NCBI RefSeq assembly: GCF_019458805.1
Contig: NZ_JAIBOA010000013.1
Location: 1-64,000 of the forward strand
Direction of reading: 5' to 3'
From: Actinomadura parmotrematis
Lineage (GTDB): Bacteria; Actinomycetota; Actinomycetes; Streptosporangiales; Streptosporangiaceae
Length of the DNA: 64,000 bases
Under the pieces are notes generated by a model, which saw nothing but the letters and a program-made list of their open reading frames with translations, did not search any database and was not told where the DNA came from. Both the position numbers and the translations under genes were made by a program. Positions 32,269 through 41,217 of this stretch are shown piece by piece (the first letter of the stretch is position 1; each line of letters opens with the position of its first letter).

Positions 32269-32996
32269 CCGACACCGACGTCCTGGACGCCCTCAGGAAC
32301 TCCCTGGACGGCGTCACCCTGCGCACCCCCGCCGAACAGATCATGGCGGCCGGGCGGGCGCGCCGCCGCACCCGGCGGGCGATCACGGCGACCGGCAGCG
32401 TGGCGGCGGCGGCCACCGTCGCCGCCGGGATCGCCGTCCCGCTGCTCTCCCACCCGTCCACGGCGCCGCCCGCCCCGACCACCCTGCACGTCCAGGAGGC
32501 CGCCTTCACCCTGGACGCCCGCGCCGACGGCACCATCCAGGTCACCTGGGACAAGGACCGCTACTTCCGCGACCACGCGGGCCTGGAGGCCGCCCTGCGG
32601 CGGGCCGGCTTCCCCGTCCTGATCAAGGAGGGCGTGTTCTGCCACGGCGCGGGCGAGGCCGCGCCCCTGGACCCGCACGGCGTCGGCCCCGGCGTCCGCC
32701 CGGTCATGATGGGCCAGCGGGACGGGGGCGGCGGCAAGAGCGGCGGGAACACGGGCGGCGGCACCGTGAGCAAGGACGCCCTGGGCCCCGGCGGCGCGAG
32801 CAAGGCCGGCGGGGACCGCGTCACCTTCGTCTTCGACCGCACCAAGCTGCCGCCGGGCCGCCGCCTGTTCATCGGCTACCTCACGCCCGCACAGCTCGCC
32901 GTCACCGGGGGCCGTCCCGGCTCGGTCGAGCGCCTCATCCCGGCCACGGGGCCCCTGACCTGCACCACCCAGGCCCCGCCGCGCTCGCCCCGCTGA
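32265..32996 (+). CDS. single-pass membrane protein co-encoded with ECF sigma factor
   Basis: A 243-residue protein. The cytoplasmic N-terminus (DVLDALRNSLDGVTLRTPAEQIMAAGRARRRTRR) precedes one membrane helix (AITATGSVAAAATVAAGIAVPLL, about 43-65) and an extracellular region with two Cys (FCHGAGE; LTCTTQ) that may form a disulfide. A Gly-rich insert lies around 150-185. By context it is a candidate anti-sigma factor or sensor, but it lacks the zinc HxxxCxxC motif of ZAS anti-sigmas. Confidence 0.8.
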   Translation: MTDTDVLDALRNSLDGVTLRTPAEQIMAAGRARRRTRRAITATGSVAAAATVAAGIAVPLLSHPSTAPPAPTTLHVQEAAFTLDARADGTIQVTWDKDRYFRDHAGLEAALRRAGFPVLIKEGVFCHGAGEAAPLDPHGVGPGVRPVMMGQRDGGGGKSGGNTGGGTVSKDALGPGGASKAGGDRVTFVFDRTKLPPGRRLFIGYLTPAQLAVTGGRPGSVERLIPATGPLTCTTQAPPRSPR

Positions 32997-33007
32997 CACA
33001 CCCGCAC

Positions 33008-33050
33008 GCCGCGACCCCCGGCCGGACCGTCGGCCGGGGGCGCTCGCGGC
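33008..33050. terminator. terminator hairpin
   Basis: GCCGCGACCCCCGGCC pairs with GGCCGGGGG-CGC-TCGCGGC (3-nt bulge). It separates the sigma factor operon from the convergent lectin gene. Confidence 0.75.
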
Positions 33051-33051
33051 G

Positions 33052-33651
33052 TCAGCTCATGAGGGGCTCTTCCTTCCAGAGCTGCTGCGCGGAGTGGTTG
33101 CACGCGAACACGTACGCGTAGAGGCCCTTGCCGGCGTCGGAATGGTCCAGGCACTTGTCGCTGGCCTGGTTCACGATGGAGATCGAGCCGATCGCCGGGT
33201 AGGAGTACAGGTACCAGTTCTGGTTGGTCGCACCATTGCAGTCATAGACGTAGGCGTACAGTCCCCGTCCCCAGTCGGACTGGTCCAGGCACTTGTTGCT
33301 CGTCAGGTTGCGGACGCGGTACACGTCGCACGCGCTGTTCACGCACTCCCATTTCCAGAGCTGGTTGTTGGCGTACAGATTGCACGCGAACACGTAGGCG
33401 TAGAGGCCCTTGCCATTGTCGGAATGGTCGAGGCACTTGCCGCTGGCGGAGTTCACCAGGAACCCGAGCGCCCGCTCGCCACCCTGCGCCGCGAACGGGT
33501 TCGCCCCGCTCAGCCGCACCTTCTGCCCCGGATCGCCGTCGCCCCCGTCGGCGAACGCGGGGCGTCCCCCGAGCCCCACCGCGACCGCGAGCACGCCCAC
33601 GAGCAGGGCGAGCAGCGCCCGCCTCCACTCCACAGTCCCCGTTCTGTTCAT
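33052..33651 (-). CDS. secreted ricin-type beta-trefoil lectin domain protein
   Basis: A 199-residue secreted protein. The signal peptide is RRALLALLVGVLAVAVGLGGRPAFA. The mature protein is one beta-trefoil with three clear repeats, each containing KCLDHSD(N/A)GKGLYAYVFACN or KCLDQSDWGRGLYAYVYDCN and ending in a Q-x-W motif (NQLWKW, NQNWYL, AQQLWK). The near-identity of repeats 1 and 3 suggests recent duplication or strong ligand selection. It probably binds a carbohydrate on cell walls or substrates; there is no attached enzyme domain. Start ATG 33651, ribosome binding site GGGAA. Confidence 0.9.
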   Translation of the reverse strand: MNRTGTVEWRRALLALLVGVLAVAVGLGGRPAFADGGDGDPGQKVRLSGANPFAAQGGERALGFLVNSASGKCLDHSDNGKGLYAYVFACNLYANNQLWKWECVNSACDVYRVRNLTSNKCLDQSDWGRGLYAYVYDCNGATNQNWYLYSYPAIGSISIVNQASDKCLDHSDAGKGLYAYVFACNHSAQQLWKEEPLMS

Positions 33652-33922
33652 TTCCCGCTTTCCCCGTTCCTGGTCATGCGCTACATCCCGCAAGAAACTC
33701 CAGCCATTCCCCAATGGCGGAACCCGTTTCCCGCGCCCGATCCAGCGCCGATCACTTGGCGCCCCGACGCTAACCGCTCCCTCGTCCCGACCCGCAGGGA
33801 TCCACGTCCCTTCTCCTTTCCTGCCCTCCTCGGGACTCAGGTCCCGCCCCCACCCCTTTCCGGCCACGCCGAATAGCGGAATCGGCGTCGCCAAGAACCA
33901 GCGGTAACGGTAACGTCGCAGC
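33652..33922. other. intergenic region between divergent lectin and MOSC genes
   Basis: About 270 nt with the promoters of both genes. The direct repeat GGTAACGGTAACG lies 15-30 nt before the MOSC start. Nothing else could be supported. Confidence 0.4.
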
Positions 33923-34573
33923 GTGAAGCTGCTCTCGGTCAACATCGGCAAGCCGCGCGACAACCCCTGGCGGACGGCGTCCCTCACGGGCATCGACAAG
34001 CACCCCGCGGACGGCCCCGTCCCGGTCACCGTCCCCGGCCCGAAGGGCACGGGCGAGATGGGCCTCGCCGGCGACCGCGCCTACGACGTCGCCCACCACG
34101 GTGGCGCCGACCAGGCCGTCTACGCCTACGCCCGCGAGGACCTCGACGTCTGGGAGACCGAGCTGGGCGTCCCTCTCCGCAACGGCGTCTTCGGCGAGAA
34201 CCTCACGACCCACGGCATCGACGTCAACGCGGCCCTCATCGGCGAACGCTGGCGCGTCGGCGCGGACGTCGTCCTGGAGGTGTCCGCCGTCCGCGTCCCG
34301 TGCAGCACCTTCCAGGGCCGGCTCGACCGCCGGGGTTGGATCGCCCGCTTCACCGAGGCCGCCAAGCCCGGCCCCTACTTCCGCGTCATCGCCGAAGGCG
34401 CGATCAGCGCCGGCGACCCCGTCGAGATCCTCCACCGCCCCGACCACGACGTCACCGTCGCCCTGGCCTTCCGCGCCCTCACCCGCGAACCCGACCTCCT
34501 CCCCCGCCTCCTGACCGCCGACGCCCTCCCCGCCGACATCAAGGCCCGCATCCACAAACGCCTCACCGATTAG
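33923..34573 (+). CDS. MOSC domain-containing protein (YiiM-like)
   Basis: A 216-residue protein of the MOSC (molybdenum cofactor sulfurase C-terminal) family. Typical motifs are GLAGDRAYDVAHHGGADQAVYAY, GVFGENLTTHGIDVNAALIGERWRVG, and RVPCSTFQGRL with the conserved Cys. The C-terminal helical extension (VTVALAFRALTREPDLLPRLL) matches YiiM. Members bind Mo cofactor and reduce N-hydroxylated compounds or transfer sulfur. Start GTG 33923. Confidence 0.92.
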   Translation: MKLLSVNIGKPRDNPWRTASLTGIDKHPADGPVPVTVPGPKGTGEMGLAGDRAYDVAHHGGADQAVYAYAREDLDVWETELGVPLRNGVFGENLTTHGIDVNAALIGERWRVGADVVLEVSAVRVPCSTFQGRLDRRGWIARFTEAAKPGPYFRVIAEGAISAGDPVEILHRPDHDVTVALAFRALTREPDLLPRLLTADALPADIKARIHKRLTD

Positions 34574-34657
34574 CGCCGCCCGATTCATGCCCGTTACTGT
34601 TCCGGCGTCCCCTCACACGCCGCCTCGCGGCGACGGCCCCGGAAGCAGATCCCCGCC

Positions 34658-35083
34658 ATGACGCAGTCCCCCACAAGTGCCGCCGTCGCGATGTCAGCGA
34701 TCCTCACGATCACGCTGACGGCCTGCTCTCACGAGCACCCCACCGCACGCCCTCAGGCGACCCCACCCCCAACCGCCCACCTCACCGGCGCCCCCGAACC
34801 CGAACCGGACCTGACGACCGTCCTCACCGACGGCCCCCACAACGGCAACGGCTACACCGCCCCCTTCAGCGCTCGCCGAGGCCCCCTCTGGCTCGCCACT
34901 TCCTGCCAGGGCACCGGCACCGTCAAGATCTCCCTACCGCCGCTCGCCGCCCTCGACATCCCTTGCAGTACCGAGCGGATCGACTCCACCCTCAACCGCA
35001 TCGACCTCACCGGGCCCCACAACTTGACGCTGCACGTATCCGCCGCCCCCACCACCACTTGGTCCCTACGAATCCAGCGCTGA
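34658..35083 (+). CDS. putative lipoprotein, 141 aa
   Basis: The N-terminus has a signal sequence and lipobox LTAC (Cys23). The mature part starts with a Pro/Thr-rich linker and then a small beta-rich domain with two Cys (ATSCQGTG, DIPCSTERI). Function unknown. Its stop overlaps the convergent regulator gene tail-to-tail by 18 nt. Confidence 0.75.
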   Translation: MTQSPTSAAVAMSAILTITLTACSHEHPTARPQATPPPTAHLTGAPEPEPDLTTVLTDGPHNGNGYTAPFSARRGPLWLATSCQGTGTVKISLPPLAALDIPCSTERIDSTLNRIDLTGPHNLTLHVSAAPTTTWSLRIQR

Positions 35084-36352
35084 ACCCGCTACACCCGACC
35101 CAGCAACATCCTGTTTGTTGGGCGGGTTGCACAGATCGTGGAGGGCTTCGCTGAGTGTGGCGGCCTCGGGGACCTGGCGGGCCTTCACAGCGGTGAGCAC
35201 CTCACGGGCGCGCCAGTGGTTCGACGGGACGAGCCGGCCTGAGGTGATCGCTTCCAGGGCGGTGTGCGCGGCCTCGTCCGGCCGGTCGGCGGCGAGCAGG
35301 GCGAGTGACAGGTCCAAACGCGCCGAAGCCGCGCGGCGCGGGCGGGGCGGGCCGTGCTCGCCGCCCTCCAGACGGCCGAGCACCGCGCGGGCGTACGGCT
35401 CGGCGGCGGCATCGCCGATCCACGCGAGCGTGGTGGCGGTGTAGGCGTCACTCTTGGCCGGGTCGTACCGGTAGTGGTGTTCGGGTCGATCCGGTGTCGC
35501 CAGAGGTGCGACGAGTCGCTCGACACGGGTGAGGGACCGGCGCGTCTCGTCGGCGTCGCCGAGGCGCGCCCAGGCACGACCCTCCTGGGCGGTCGCCTGG
35601 ATGAACGCCGAACTCCCGCGAGGCGCGGCCTGCCGGGCGGCCCGCGACAGGTCCAGGGCGCGCCGGTGGTTCCCCTCGGTGAGCGCCTGCCACGCCTCGG
35701 TCTCCAAGCACCAGGCAGCGATCTCGGAATGCTCGGCGTGCCAGGCCAGCGCTGCCGCGCTGCGCAGGCGCGCGGCGGCAGGGGCTCGCTGGTGAAGGTC
35801 GATGTGGCATGTCGCGGCCAGCAGCGACAGCCAGCCGCCGACGGCGATGAGGCGGCGCCGCTCGGCAAGGGTCATGCGAGCGTCCAGAAGGCCGTCGACA
35901 TAGTGCAGGTGCCGCCGGATACGGCCGAGCAGGTGACCGGGATCAGACGTGGGATAGGCGGACGCGAGATCGTCCACCGCCGCTTCCAGAGCGGTCAAGG
36001 TGTCACCGCCGACATCGCTGGCCGCAACACGGCGGGCGAGATCCAGCGCCTCCACGGTGTCGTCCGCAGTCGTCGGGATCAGTGCGGGCGCGGCTGGCGC
36101 CGGGAACAGGTCGCTTTCGGGCCGCTGGTGAACGCGGGCGTAGAGCGGGCGGTACCGAGGGCCGGGCAGGTGGTCGCCGCGCTCCCAAGCCTTGATCATG
36201 CCTGTGAGCGTCTCGACATGCGGCATGGCCGCGCGGTCGCGAGGATCGGCGGCGGCTCGCAGAAGCCGGGACATCTCAGCCCGCGACCACCGGGGCGGCG
36301 CCTCGCGCAGCGCGCGCAGGCGCGCGCCGACAGCTCGTCGATCGGTGGACAT
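35066..36352 (-). CDS. XRE-type transcriptional regulator with TPR-like domain
   Basis: A 428-residue protein. The N-terminal 60 residues look like a helix-turn-helix (VGARLRALREAPPRWSRAEMSRLL, then a spacer and LTGMIKAWERGDHLPGPRYRPLYARV). The rest is helical, TPR-like (WCLETEAWQALTEGNHRRALDLSRAARQAAP; AWARLGDADETRRSL). This architecture is common in actinomycetes for regulators paired with small uncharacterised genes. The ATG at 36352 starts MSTDRRAVG, with GAGAGG about 10 nt upstream. It is divergent from the two small genes at 36491-36888. Confidence 0.85.
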   Translation of the reverse strand: MSTDRRAVGARLRALREAPPRWSRAEMSRLLRAAADPRDRAAMPHVETLTGMIKAWERGDHLPGPRYRPLYARVHQRPESDLFPAPAAPALIPTTADDTVEALDLARRVAASDVGGDTLTALEAAVDDLASAYPTSDPGHLLGRIRRHLHYVDGLLDARMTLAERRRLIAVGGWLSLLAATCHIDLHQRAPAAARLRSAAALAWHAEHSEIAAWCLETEAWQALTEGNHRRALDLSRAARQAAPRGSSAFIQATAQEGRAWARLGDADETRRSLTRVERLVAPLATPDRPEHHYRYDPAKSDAYTATTLAWIGDAAAEPYARAVLGRLEGGEHGPPRPRRAASARLDLSLALLAADRPDEAAHTALEAITSGRLVPSNHWRAREVLTAVKARQVPEAATLSEALHDLCNPPNKQDVAGSGVAGSALDS

Positions 36353-36490
36353 GTCGCATGCACCTCTCACCGGAAGGGGTGACGCCCGGTCATCCCATCT
36401 GCCCCCATCCTGCCCTCTCGCCTTCAGCATCAGCCGGCAGTTCACTGGCCGTGACCGGATCGCCACCGCATCACGACAGGAGCAAGCTGC

Positions 36491-36562
36491 GTGATCTCCA
36501 TCGACGCGCCATCACCGGAGCGGCTCGCCGAGCGCACCATGCGGGCGCGGGGGCTGCGGTGA
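36491..36562 (+). CDS. 23-aa ORF translationally coupled to next gene
   Basis: The GTG at 36491 has an excellent ribosome binding site (ACAGGAG, 8 nt spacing). It encodes VISIDAPSPERLAERTMRAR plus GLR and its TGA overlaps the GTG of the following gene (GTGA). It could be a leader peptide that drives translation of the downstream gene, which has no ribosome binding site of its own. Confidence 0.5.
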   Translation: MISIDAPSPERLAERTMRARGLR

Positions 36563-36888
36563 GTGAGGATGCGCCCTTCGACGCCCTGAAGGACCCAGAG
36601 CGAAGGGTTCAGCTCATGGCCTTGCTGATGCTCGCGTCCCACCTCGGCATGCGCTACGGACCCACGATCATCTTCCGCGAGCCGCCGACCCTCCGCGTCC
36701 GAACGCCCGACACACCGGTCGTCGGTGACCACATCAGCGCGCTGCCCGGATGCGATGGGCACGGGCTCTGGTACTGGTCGTCGCTGGGTGTGATGCTCGC
36801 TCCCGTGAGCGAGCCGGAGCGAGCGGCGGAACTCGTCGCCGAGGCGCTCGCCGCACCGTGGGAGTTCCTGCGGCGGGCTCGCGGATGA
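36559..36888 (+). CDS. hypothetical protein, 109 aa
   Basis: Starting at GTG 36559 the protein reads VSEDAPFDALKDPERRVQLMALLMLASHLGMRYGP and continues as a small mixed alpha/beta protein with a GDHISALPGCDGHGLWYWSSLGVML segment. No membrane segment. It is divergent from the XRE/TPR regulator, which is the typical setting for a regulator-controlled small gene. No family recognised. Confidence 0.7.
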   Translation: MSEDAPFDALKDPERRVQLMALLMLASHLGMRYGPTIIFREPPTLRVRTPDTPVVGDHISALPGCDGHGLWYWSSLGVMLAPVSEPERAAELVAEALAAPWEFLRRARG

Positions 36889-36899
36889 AGGGAGTGCGG

Positions 36900-37298
36900 G
36901 GCGGACGAGTCGGCCTGTAAGCCGGGTTCTGTGCCCGTCTTGCGACGGGTGACGGCCATCCATCTCGGGCCGCCGTTGCCGACGGCCTCCAGCGGTCTAC
37001 CCGCAGGCTCGGGCGAGCCGCCCTCGAACGCCTGCGCGGAGAACGGTTCCGTTCTCCTTCTTGACCTTGCTCCGGGTGGGGTTTACCTAGCCGCCCACGT
37101 CGCCGTGGGCGCTGGTGAGCTCTTACCTCACCCTTTCACCCTTACCGCCGGGCCGAGGCCCGGTGGCGGTCTGCTCTCTGTGGCACTGTCCCGCGGGTCG
37201 CCCCGGGTCGGCGTTACCGACCACCCTGCCCTGTGGAGCCCGGACTTTCCTCGACGGGGCGATGCCCCGACGCGGCCGTCCGGCCGGCTCGTCCGCCG
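36900..37298 (-). ncRNA. rnpB: RNase P RNA, bacterial type A
   Basis: The ribozyme that matures tRNA 5' ends. On the minus strand the 5' part contains GAGGAAAGTCCGGGCTCCAC and GGGCAGGGTGG, the universal CRI/P4 region, and the 3' end contains ACAGAACCCGGCTTACAGGC followed by the P1 strand. The P1 arms GGCGGACGAG and CTCGTCCGC at the two ends fix the boundaries to within a few bases. The length of about 398 nt is normal for actinomycetes. Confidence 0.96.
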
Positions 37299-37389
37299 TG
37301 GGGACAGGATATCGGGAAAACGGGGTGTGGGAGGTGTCGAGGGCGGGGTGGTGGCTCCGACCAAGTGTGACGAGAGAGCGGAGGGTGTT

Positions 37390-37938
37390 GTGGGGAAGCT
37401 GATCTACCACGTGCATGTGTCGGTCGATGGGTTCGTGGAGGGGCCCGGAGGGGTGTTCGACTGGGCGGAGATGGGGCCTGAGCTGTCGGATTACGGGGCG
37501 GAGCTCGACGGGCGGGTGCGGACGTTGCTGTACGGGCGGAAGGTGTGGGAGGTGATGTCCTCCTACTGGCCCAAGGCCGAGGAGGTCTCGGATCATCCGC
37601 ATGACCTGCGGTACGCGCCGGTGTGGCGGAGCAAGCCCAAGGCCGTCGTGTCCCGGACGCTTGAGACGGCGGGCTGGAACACGCGGGTGCTGGACGGCCC
37701 CGAAGGCGTGCGAAAGCTCAAGGAGGAAGGGGACGTCCTGCTCAACGGCGGCGCGGGCCTGGCGGGGGCGCTCGCGGACGCCGGGCTCGTCGACGAGTTC
37801 CTGGTGATGGTGCATCCGGTCGTGCTCGGCGGCGGGCGGCGGGTGCTGCCGGTGGACGGGCGGGTCGGGCTGCGGCTGGAGGAGGCGCGGGTGTTCGACG
37901 GGCGCGTCACGCTGCTGCGGTACTCACGGGAGGTGTGA
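37390..37938 (+). CDS. dihydrofolate reductase/RibD_C family protein
   Basis: A 182-residue NADPH-binding reductase-like protein. Hallmarks: [21 protein letters not shown] at the N-terminus, [37 protein letters not shown], and the Gly-rich [40 protein letters not shown]. These are the standard RibD_C/DHFR-like motifs; substrates in this paralogous family are mostly unknown. Start GTG 37390 with GGAGGG. It overlaps the convergent trpB2 by 15 nt at the 3' ends. Confidence 0.9.
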   Translation: MGKLIYHVHVSVDGFVEGPGGVFDWAEMGPELSDYGAELDGRVRTLLYGRKVWEVMSSYWPKAEEVSDHPHDLRYAPVWRSKPKAVVSRTLETAGWNTRVLDGPEGVRKLKEEGDVLLNGGAGLAGALADAGLVDEFLVMVHPVVLGGGRRVLPVDGRVGLRLEEARVFDGRVTLLRYSREV

Positions 37939-39267
37939 GAGGGCCGCGCGGAGGTCGGGTTCGGGGAGGGGGCGGTCCTGGAGGCGGCCGGACAGGTGGG
38001 CGTCGTAGGCGGCCAGGTCGAGGTGGCCGTGGCCGCAGAGGGCGGTGAGGATGACCTTCGGTTCGCCCGTCTCGGCGCAGCGGCGGGCCTCGGTGACGGT
38101 GGCGGCCAGGGCGTGGGTGGGTTCGGGGGCCGGGACGATGCCCTCGGTGCGGGCGAACAGGACGCCGGCGTCGAAGCAGGCGCGCTGCGGGAGGGCGACG
38201 GCGGTGAACAGGCCGAGCTCGTACAGGTGCGACAGGAGCGGCGCCATGCCGTGGTAGCGGAGGCCGCCGGCGTGGATGGGGTCGGGGACGAGGCCGCGGC
38301 CGAGGGTGTGCATCTTGAACAGCGGGGTGAGGCCGGCGGCGTCGCCGTGGTCGTAGGCGTAGCGGCCGCGGGTGAGGGACGGGCAGGCGGCCGGTTCGGC
38401 GGCCAGGAACGCCGGGGACATCGTGCCCGCCATCTTCTCGCGGAGGAACGGCAGGGCGAGGCCCGCGAAGTTGGAGCCGCCGCCCGTGCAGCCGACGACG
38501 AGGTCGGGCGTCTCCCCCGCCATCGTGAGCTGCTCCAGGGCCTCCTCCCCGATGACGGTCTGGTGCAGCAGCACGTGGTTCAGGACGCTGCCGACCGCGT
38601 AGCGGGTGCCGGGCGCCGCGGCCGCTTCGACGGCCTCGCTGATGGCGATGCCGAGCGACCCCGGCGACGACGGGTCGGCGGCGAGGACGGCGGCGCCCGC
38701 GCGGGTCGCCGGGGACGGGCTGGGGTGGACGGTGGCGCCGAACAGCTCCATCATCGACCGCCGGTACGGCTTCTGGTCGTAGGAGGAGCGCACCATCCAG
38801 ACCTCGCAGGCGAGGTCGAACTGGGCGGCGGCGAACGCCAGGGCGCTCCCCCACTGGCCGGCGCCGGTCTCGGTGGTGAGGCGGCGGACGCCGAGGCGGG
38901 CGTTGTAGTACGCCTGCGGGACGGCGGTGTTCGGCTTGTGCGAGCCCGACGGCGAGCCGCCCTCGTACTTGACGTAGATGCGGGCCGGGGTGCCGAGGGC
39001 GCGCTCCAGGCGGCGGGCGCGCAGCAGGGGCGTCGGGCGCCAGAGCCGGTAGATCTCGCGGACGGCCTCGGGGATGTCGACGTAGCGGTCGGTCGACGTC
39101 TCCTGGGTGATCAGGTCGGGCGGGAACAGCGGTTCCAGGGCGGCGGGGTCCAGCGGCGCGCGGGTGGCGGGGTCCAGCGGCGGCGGGGGCGGCGCCGGGA
39201 GGTCGGGGACGACGTTGTACCAGCGCCGCGGGAGCCGCGACGCGTCGAGCGGGAACCGGTTCGCCAC
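37924..39267 (-). CDS. trpB2: TrpB2-type tryptophan synthase beta-like protein
   Basis: A 447-residue PLP enzyme. The PLP Lys lies in [20 protein letters not shown], the phosphate-binding loop is [13 protein letters not shown], and [26 protein letters not shown] precedes the Lys. The N-terminal extension and HKPNTA instead of HKxN of TrpB1 are typical of the TrpB2 class, which condenses indole and serine (or phosphoserine) independently of TrpA. No other trp gene is nearby. Start GTG 39267 with GAGGAGG. Confidence 0.93.
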   Translation of the reverse strand: MANRFPLDASRLPRRWYNVVPDLPAPPPPPLDPATRAPLDPAALEPLFPPDLITQETSTDRYVDIPEAVREIYRLWRPTPLLRARRLERALGTPARIYVKYEGGSPSGSHKPNTAVPQAYYNARLGVRRLTTETGAGQWGSALAFAAAQFDLACEVWMVRSSYDQKPYRRSMMELFGATVHPSPSPATRAGAAVLAADPSSPGSLGIAISEAVEAAAAPGTRYAVGSVLNHVLLHQTVIGEEALEQLTMAGETPDLVVGCTGGGSNFAGLALPFLREKMAGTMSPAFLAAEPAACPSLTRGRYAYDHGDAAGLTPLFKMHTLGRGLVPDPIHAGGLRYHGMAPLLSHLYELGLFTAVALPQRACFDAGVLFARTEGIVPAPEPTHALAATVTEARRCAETGEPKVILTALCGHGHLDLAAYDAHLSGRLQDRPLPEPDLRAALSHLP

Positions 39268-39274
39268 GGCGGGC

Positions 39275-39314
39275 CTCCTCGGTGACGTTCGCTCTACGCA
39301 GAGTAACCGAGGAG
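39275..39314 (-). promoter_or_regulatory. inverted repeat overlapping the trpB2 ribosome binding site
   Basis: CTCCTCGGT and ACCGAGGAG form a 9-bp perfect stem with 22 nt between. In the leftward RNA the downstream arm contains the GAGGAG Shine-Dalgarno of trpB2, so the stem could hide it. Inside the loop CTCT-GCGT-AGAG is a second small stem. It could alternatively be a terminator for the upstream rnhA gene or an operator. Confidence 0.55.
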
Positions 39315-39341
39315 GGGTGCCGCGGGAAGGGCCGGAAGCGG

Positions 39342-40442
39342 TCAGCCCAGGTGGTGGGTGTCGTTGAAGGACCGCAGCGACGCCGGCCCGTCGGCGTACC
39401 AGGCGACGGTGGACAGCGACGCGACGTCCAGGTGCATCCGGTACAGCGCCTTCAGCGGCGCGCCGAGCGCCTCCTTCACCAGCAGCTTGATCGGCGTCAC
39501 GTGGGAGACGACGAGGACCGTCTCGCCCGGGTGCCGCTCGCGGAGCCGGTCCAGGCCGCGGCGGACGCGGCGGGCGACGGCCTCGAAGCTCTCCCCGCCG
39601 GGCGGGGCGAGGGCCGGGGACGCCAGCCAGTCCTTCAGCGCGTCGGGGTCCTTGGCGGACGCCTCGGCGAAGGTGAGGCCCTCCCAGGCGCCGAAGTCGG
39701 TCTCGCGGAAGTCCTCCTCGACCCGGACGGGCAGGCCGGTGACGGCGGCGGCCTCGGCGGCGGTGGCGCGGCAGCGCGACAGCGGCGAGGACACGATCGC
39801 CTGGACGCCGCGCCCGTCGAGGGCGGCGGCGGCCGCGCGGGCCTGCGCGACGCCGCGGTCGGTGAGGGGGTGGTCGCCGAGGCCCGCGAAGCGCTTCTCG
39901 GCCGACAGGGGCGTCTCGCCGTGCCGCAGCAGGACGGTGGTGAGCGGCTCGGACGCGGCGAGGGACCAGGCGGGCGTCGCCGACTCGGCCGGGTCGGCGA
40001 CCGCCGACGCCGACGCCGTCCACTGCTCGCCGCGCGCGGCGGCGTCCATCGCCTCGTTGGCGAGGCGGTCGGCGGCGGCGTTCTCCGCGCGCGGGATCCA
40101 CTCGTAGGCGACGGAGCCGAGCCCGGCGGCGATCTCGCGGGCGCGGGCGGCGAGCGGCACCATGTCCGCGTGCTTGATCTTCCAGCGGCCCGACATCTGC
40201 TCGACGACGAGCTTGGAGTCCATCCGGACCAGCACCTCGGCGGCCGGGTCCAGGGACGCGGCGGCGGCCAGACCGGCGATGAGGCCCCGGTACTCGGCGA
40301 CGTTGTTGGTGGCGTGCCCGATGGCCTCGGCGGTCTCGGCGAGCACCCCGCCGGACGCGGCGTCGCGGACGAGCGCGCCGTACCCGGCGGGCCCCGGGTT
40401 CCCCCGCGACCCGCCGTCCGCCTCCACGACAAACGTGCTCAT
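39342..40442 (-). CDS. bifunctional RNase H1 / histidine-phosphatase (CobC-like) protein
   Basis: A 366-residue fusion as in M. tuberculosis Rv2228c. The N-terminal RNase HI domain has the acidic site in [26 protein letters not shown] and [12 protein letters not shown]. The C-terminal phosphoglycerate-mutase-like domain has [17 protein letters not shown] (RHG), [25 protein letters not shown] and [11 protein letters not shown] with the second His. In Rv2228c the second domain acts on alpha-ribazole-5'-phosphate in cobalamin synthesis. It is the third gene of the nif3-zinc ribbon-rnhA group on this strand. Confidence 0.93.
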   Translation of the reverse strand: MSTFVVEADGGSRGNPGPAGYGALVRDAASGGVLAETAEAIGHATNNVAEYRGLIAGLAAAASLDPAAEVLVRMDSKLVVEQMSGRWKIKHADMVPLAARAREIAAGLGSVAYEWIPRAENAAADRLANEAMDAAARGEQWTASASAVADPAESATPAWSLAASEPLTTVLLRHGETPLSAEKRFAGLGDHPLTDRGVAQARAAAAALDGRGVQAIVSSPLSRCRATAAEAAAVTGLPVRVEEDFRETDFGAWEGLTFAEASAKDPDALKDWLASPALAPPGGESFEAVARRVRRGLDRLRERHPGETVLVVSHVTPIKLLVKEALGAPLKALYRMHLDVASLSTVAWYADGPASLRSFNDTHHLG

Positions 40443-40473
40443 TGCCTCGCCTCCGCTCGGCGGCGGGACTCCG

Positions 40474-41217
40474 TCACAGGCCCGACTCGGGGGTGCGGAC
40501 GAGGATGCGGCGGCACTCCTCGCAGCGCACCACGTCGTCGTCGGCGGCCGCGCGGATGCGGTTGAGGTCGGCGGTGTTGAGGGCGAGGCGGCAGCCCTGG
40601 CAGGAGCCGCGGTGGAGGACGGCGGCGCCGACGCCGCCGAACTGGCCGCGCAGCTTCTCGTAGAGGGCGAGCAGGTCGTCCGGGACGTCCTTGGCGACGG
40701 CGGTGCGGGCCGTGCCGGTGGTGCCGGACTCCTCGTCGATCTCCTTCTGGACGGCGTCGCGGCGCTCGGTCAGCGCGCCGAGCTCGCGCTCGGCGGCGGC
40801 GCGCTCGTCGCGGAGCGCGGACGCGCGGCCGTCGGCCGCCTCCCGCCGCTCCATGATCTCCAGCACGACGTCCTCCAGGTCGCCCTGGCGGCGCTGCAGC
40901 GAGACGATCTCGGCCTGGAGGCCGGCCAGGTCCTTGGCGGAGGTCACCTGGCCCGAGTCCAGGCGCTTCTGGTCGCGGTCGGCGCGGGTGCGGACCTGGT
41001 CGACGTCCTGCTCGGCCTTGCGCTGCTCGCGGTCCAGGTCGCCGAGCTCGGTCTCGGCCGCCACGACGGCGTCGCGCAGCTCGGCGGCGCGGGCGGTGAG
41101 CCGGTCGATCTCGGCGAGCTCGGGCAGCGTGCGGCGGCGGTGCGCGAGCCGGTCCAGCGAGCTGTCGATCTCCTGGAGGTCGATCAGGCGGAGCTGGGCG
41201 TGCGGTGCGGCTTTCAC
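40474..41217 (-). CDS. coiled-coil C4-type zinc ribbon protein
   Basis: A 247-residue protein of the actinobacterial DUF164 type. The first 180 residues are a long coiled coil (LDRLAHRRRTLPELAEIDRLTARAAELRDAVV...; ELGALTERRDAVQKEIDEE). The C-terminus is a zinc ribbon with CQGC and CEEC. Start GTG 41217 with GAAGGAG; its first bases overlap the Nif3 stop (GTGA). The nif3-zinc ribbon-rnhA/cobC order is conserved in actinobacteria; function unknown. Confidence 0.9.
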   Translation of the reverse strand: MKAAPHAQLRLIDLQEIDSSLDRLAHRRRTLPELAEIDRLTARAAELRDAVVAAETELGDLDREQRKAEQDVDQVRTRADRDQKRLDSGQVTSAKDLAGLQAEIVSLQRRQGDLEDVVLEIMERREAADGRASALRDERAAAERELGALTERRDAVQKEIDEESGTTGTARTAVAKDVPDDLLALYEKLRGQFGGVGAAVLHRGSCQGCRLALNTADLNRIRAAADDDVVRCEECRRILVRTPESGL

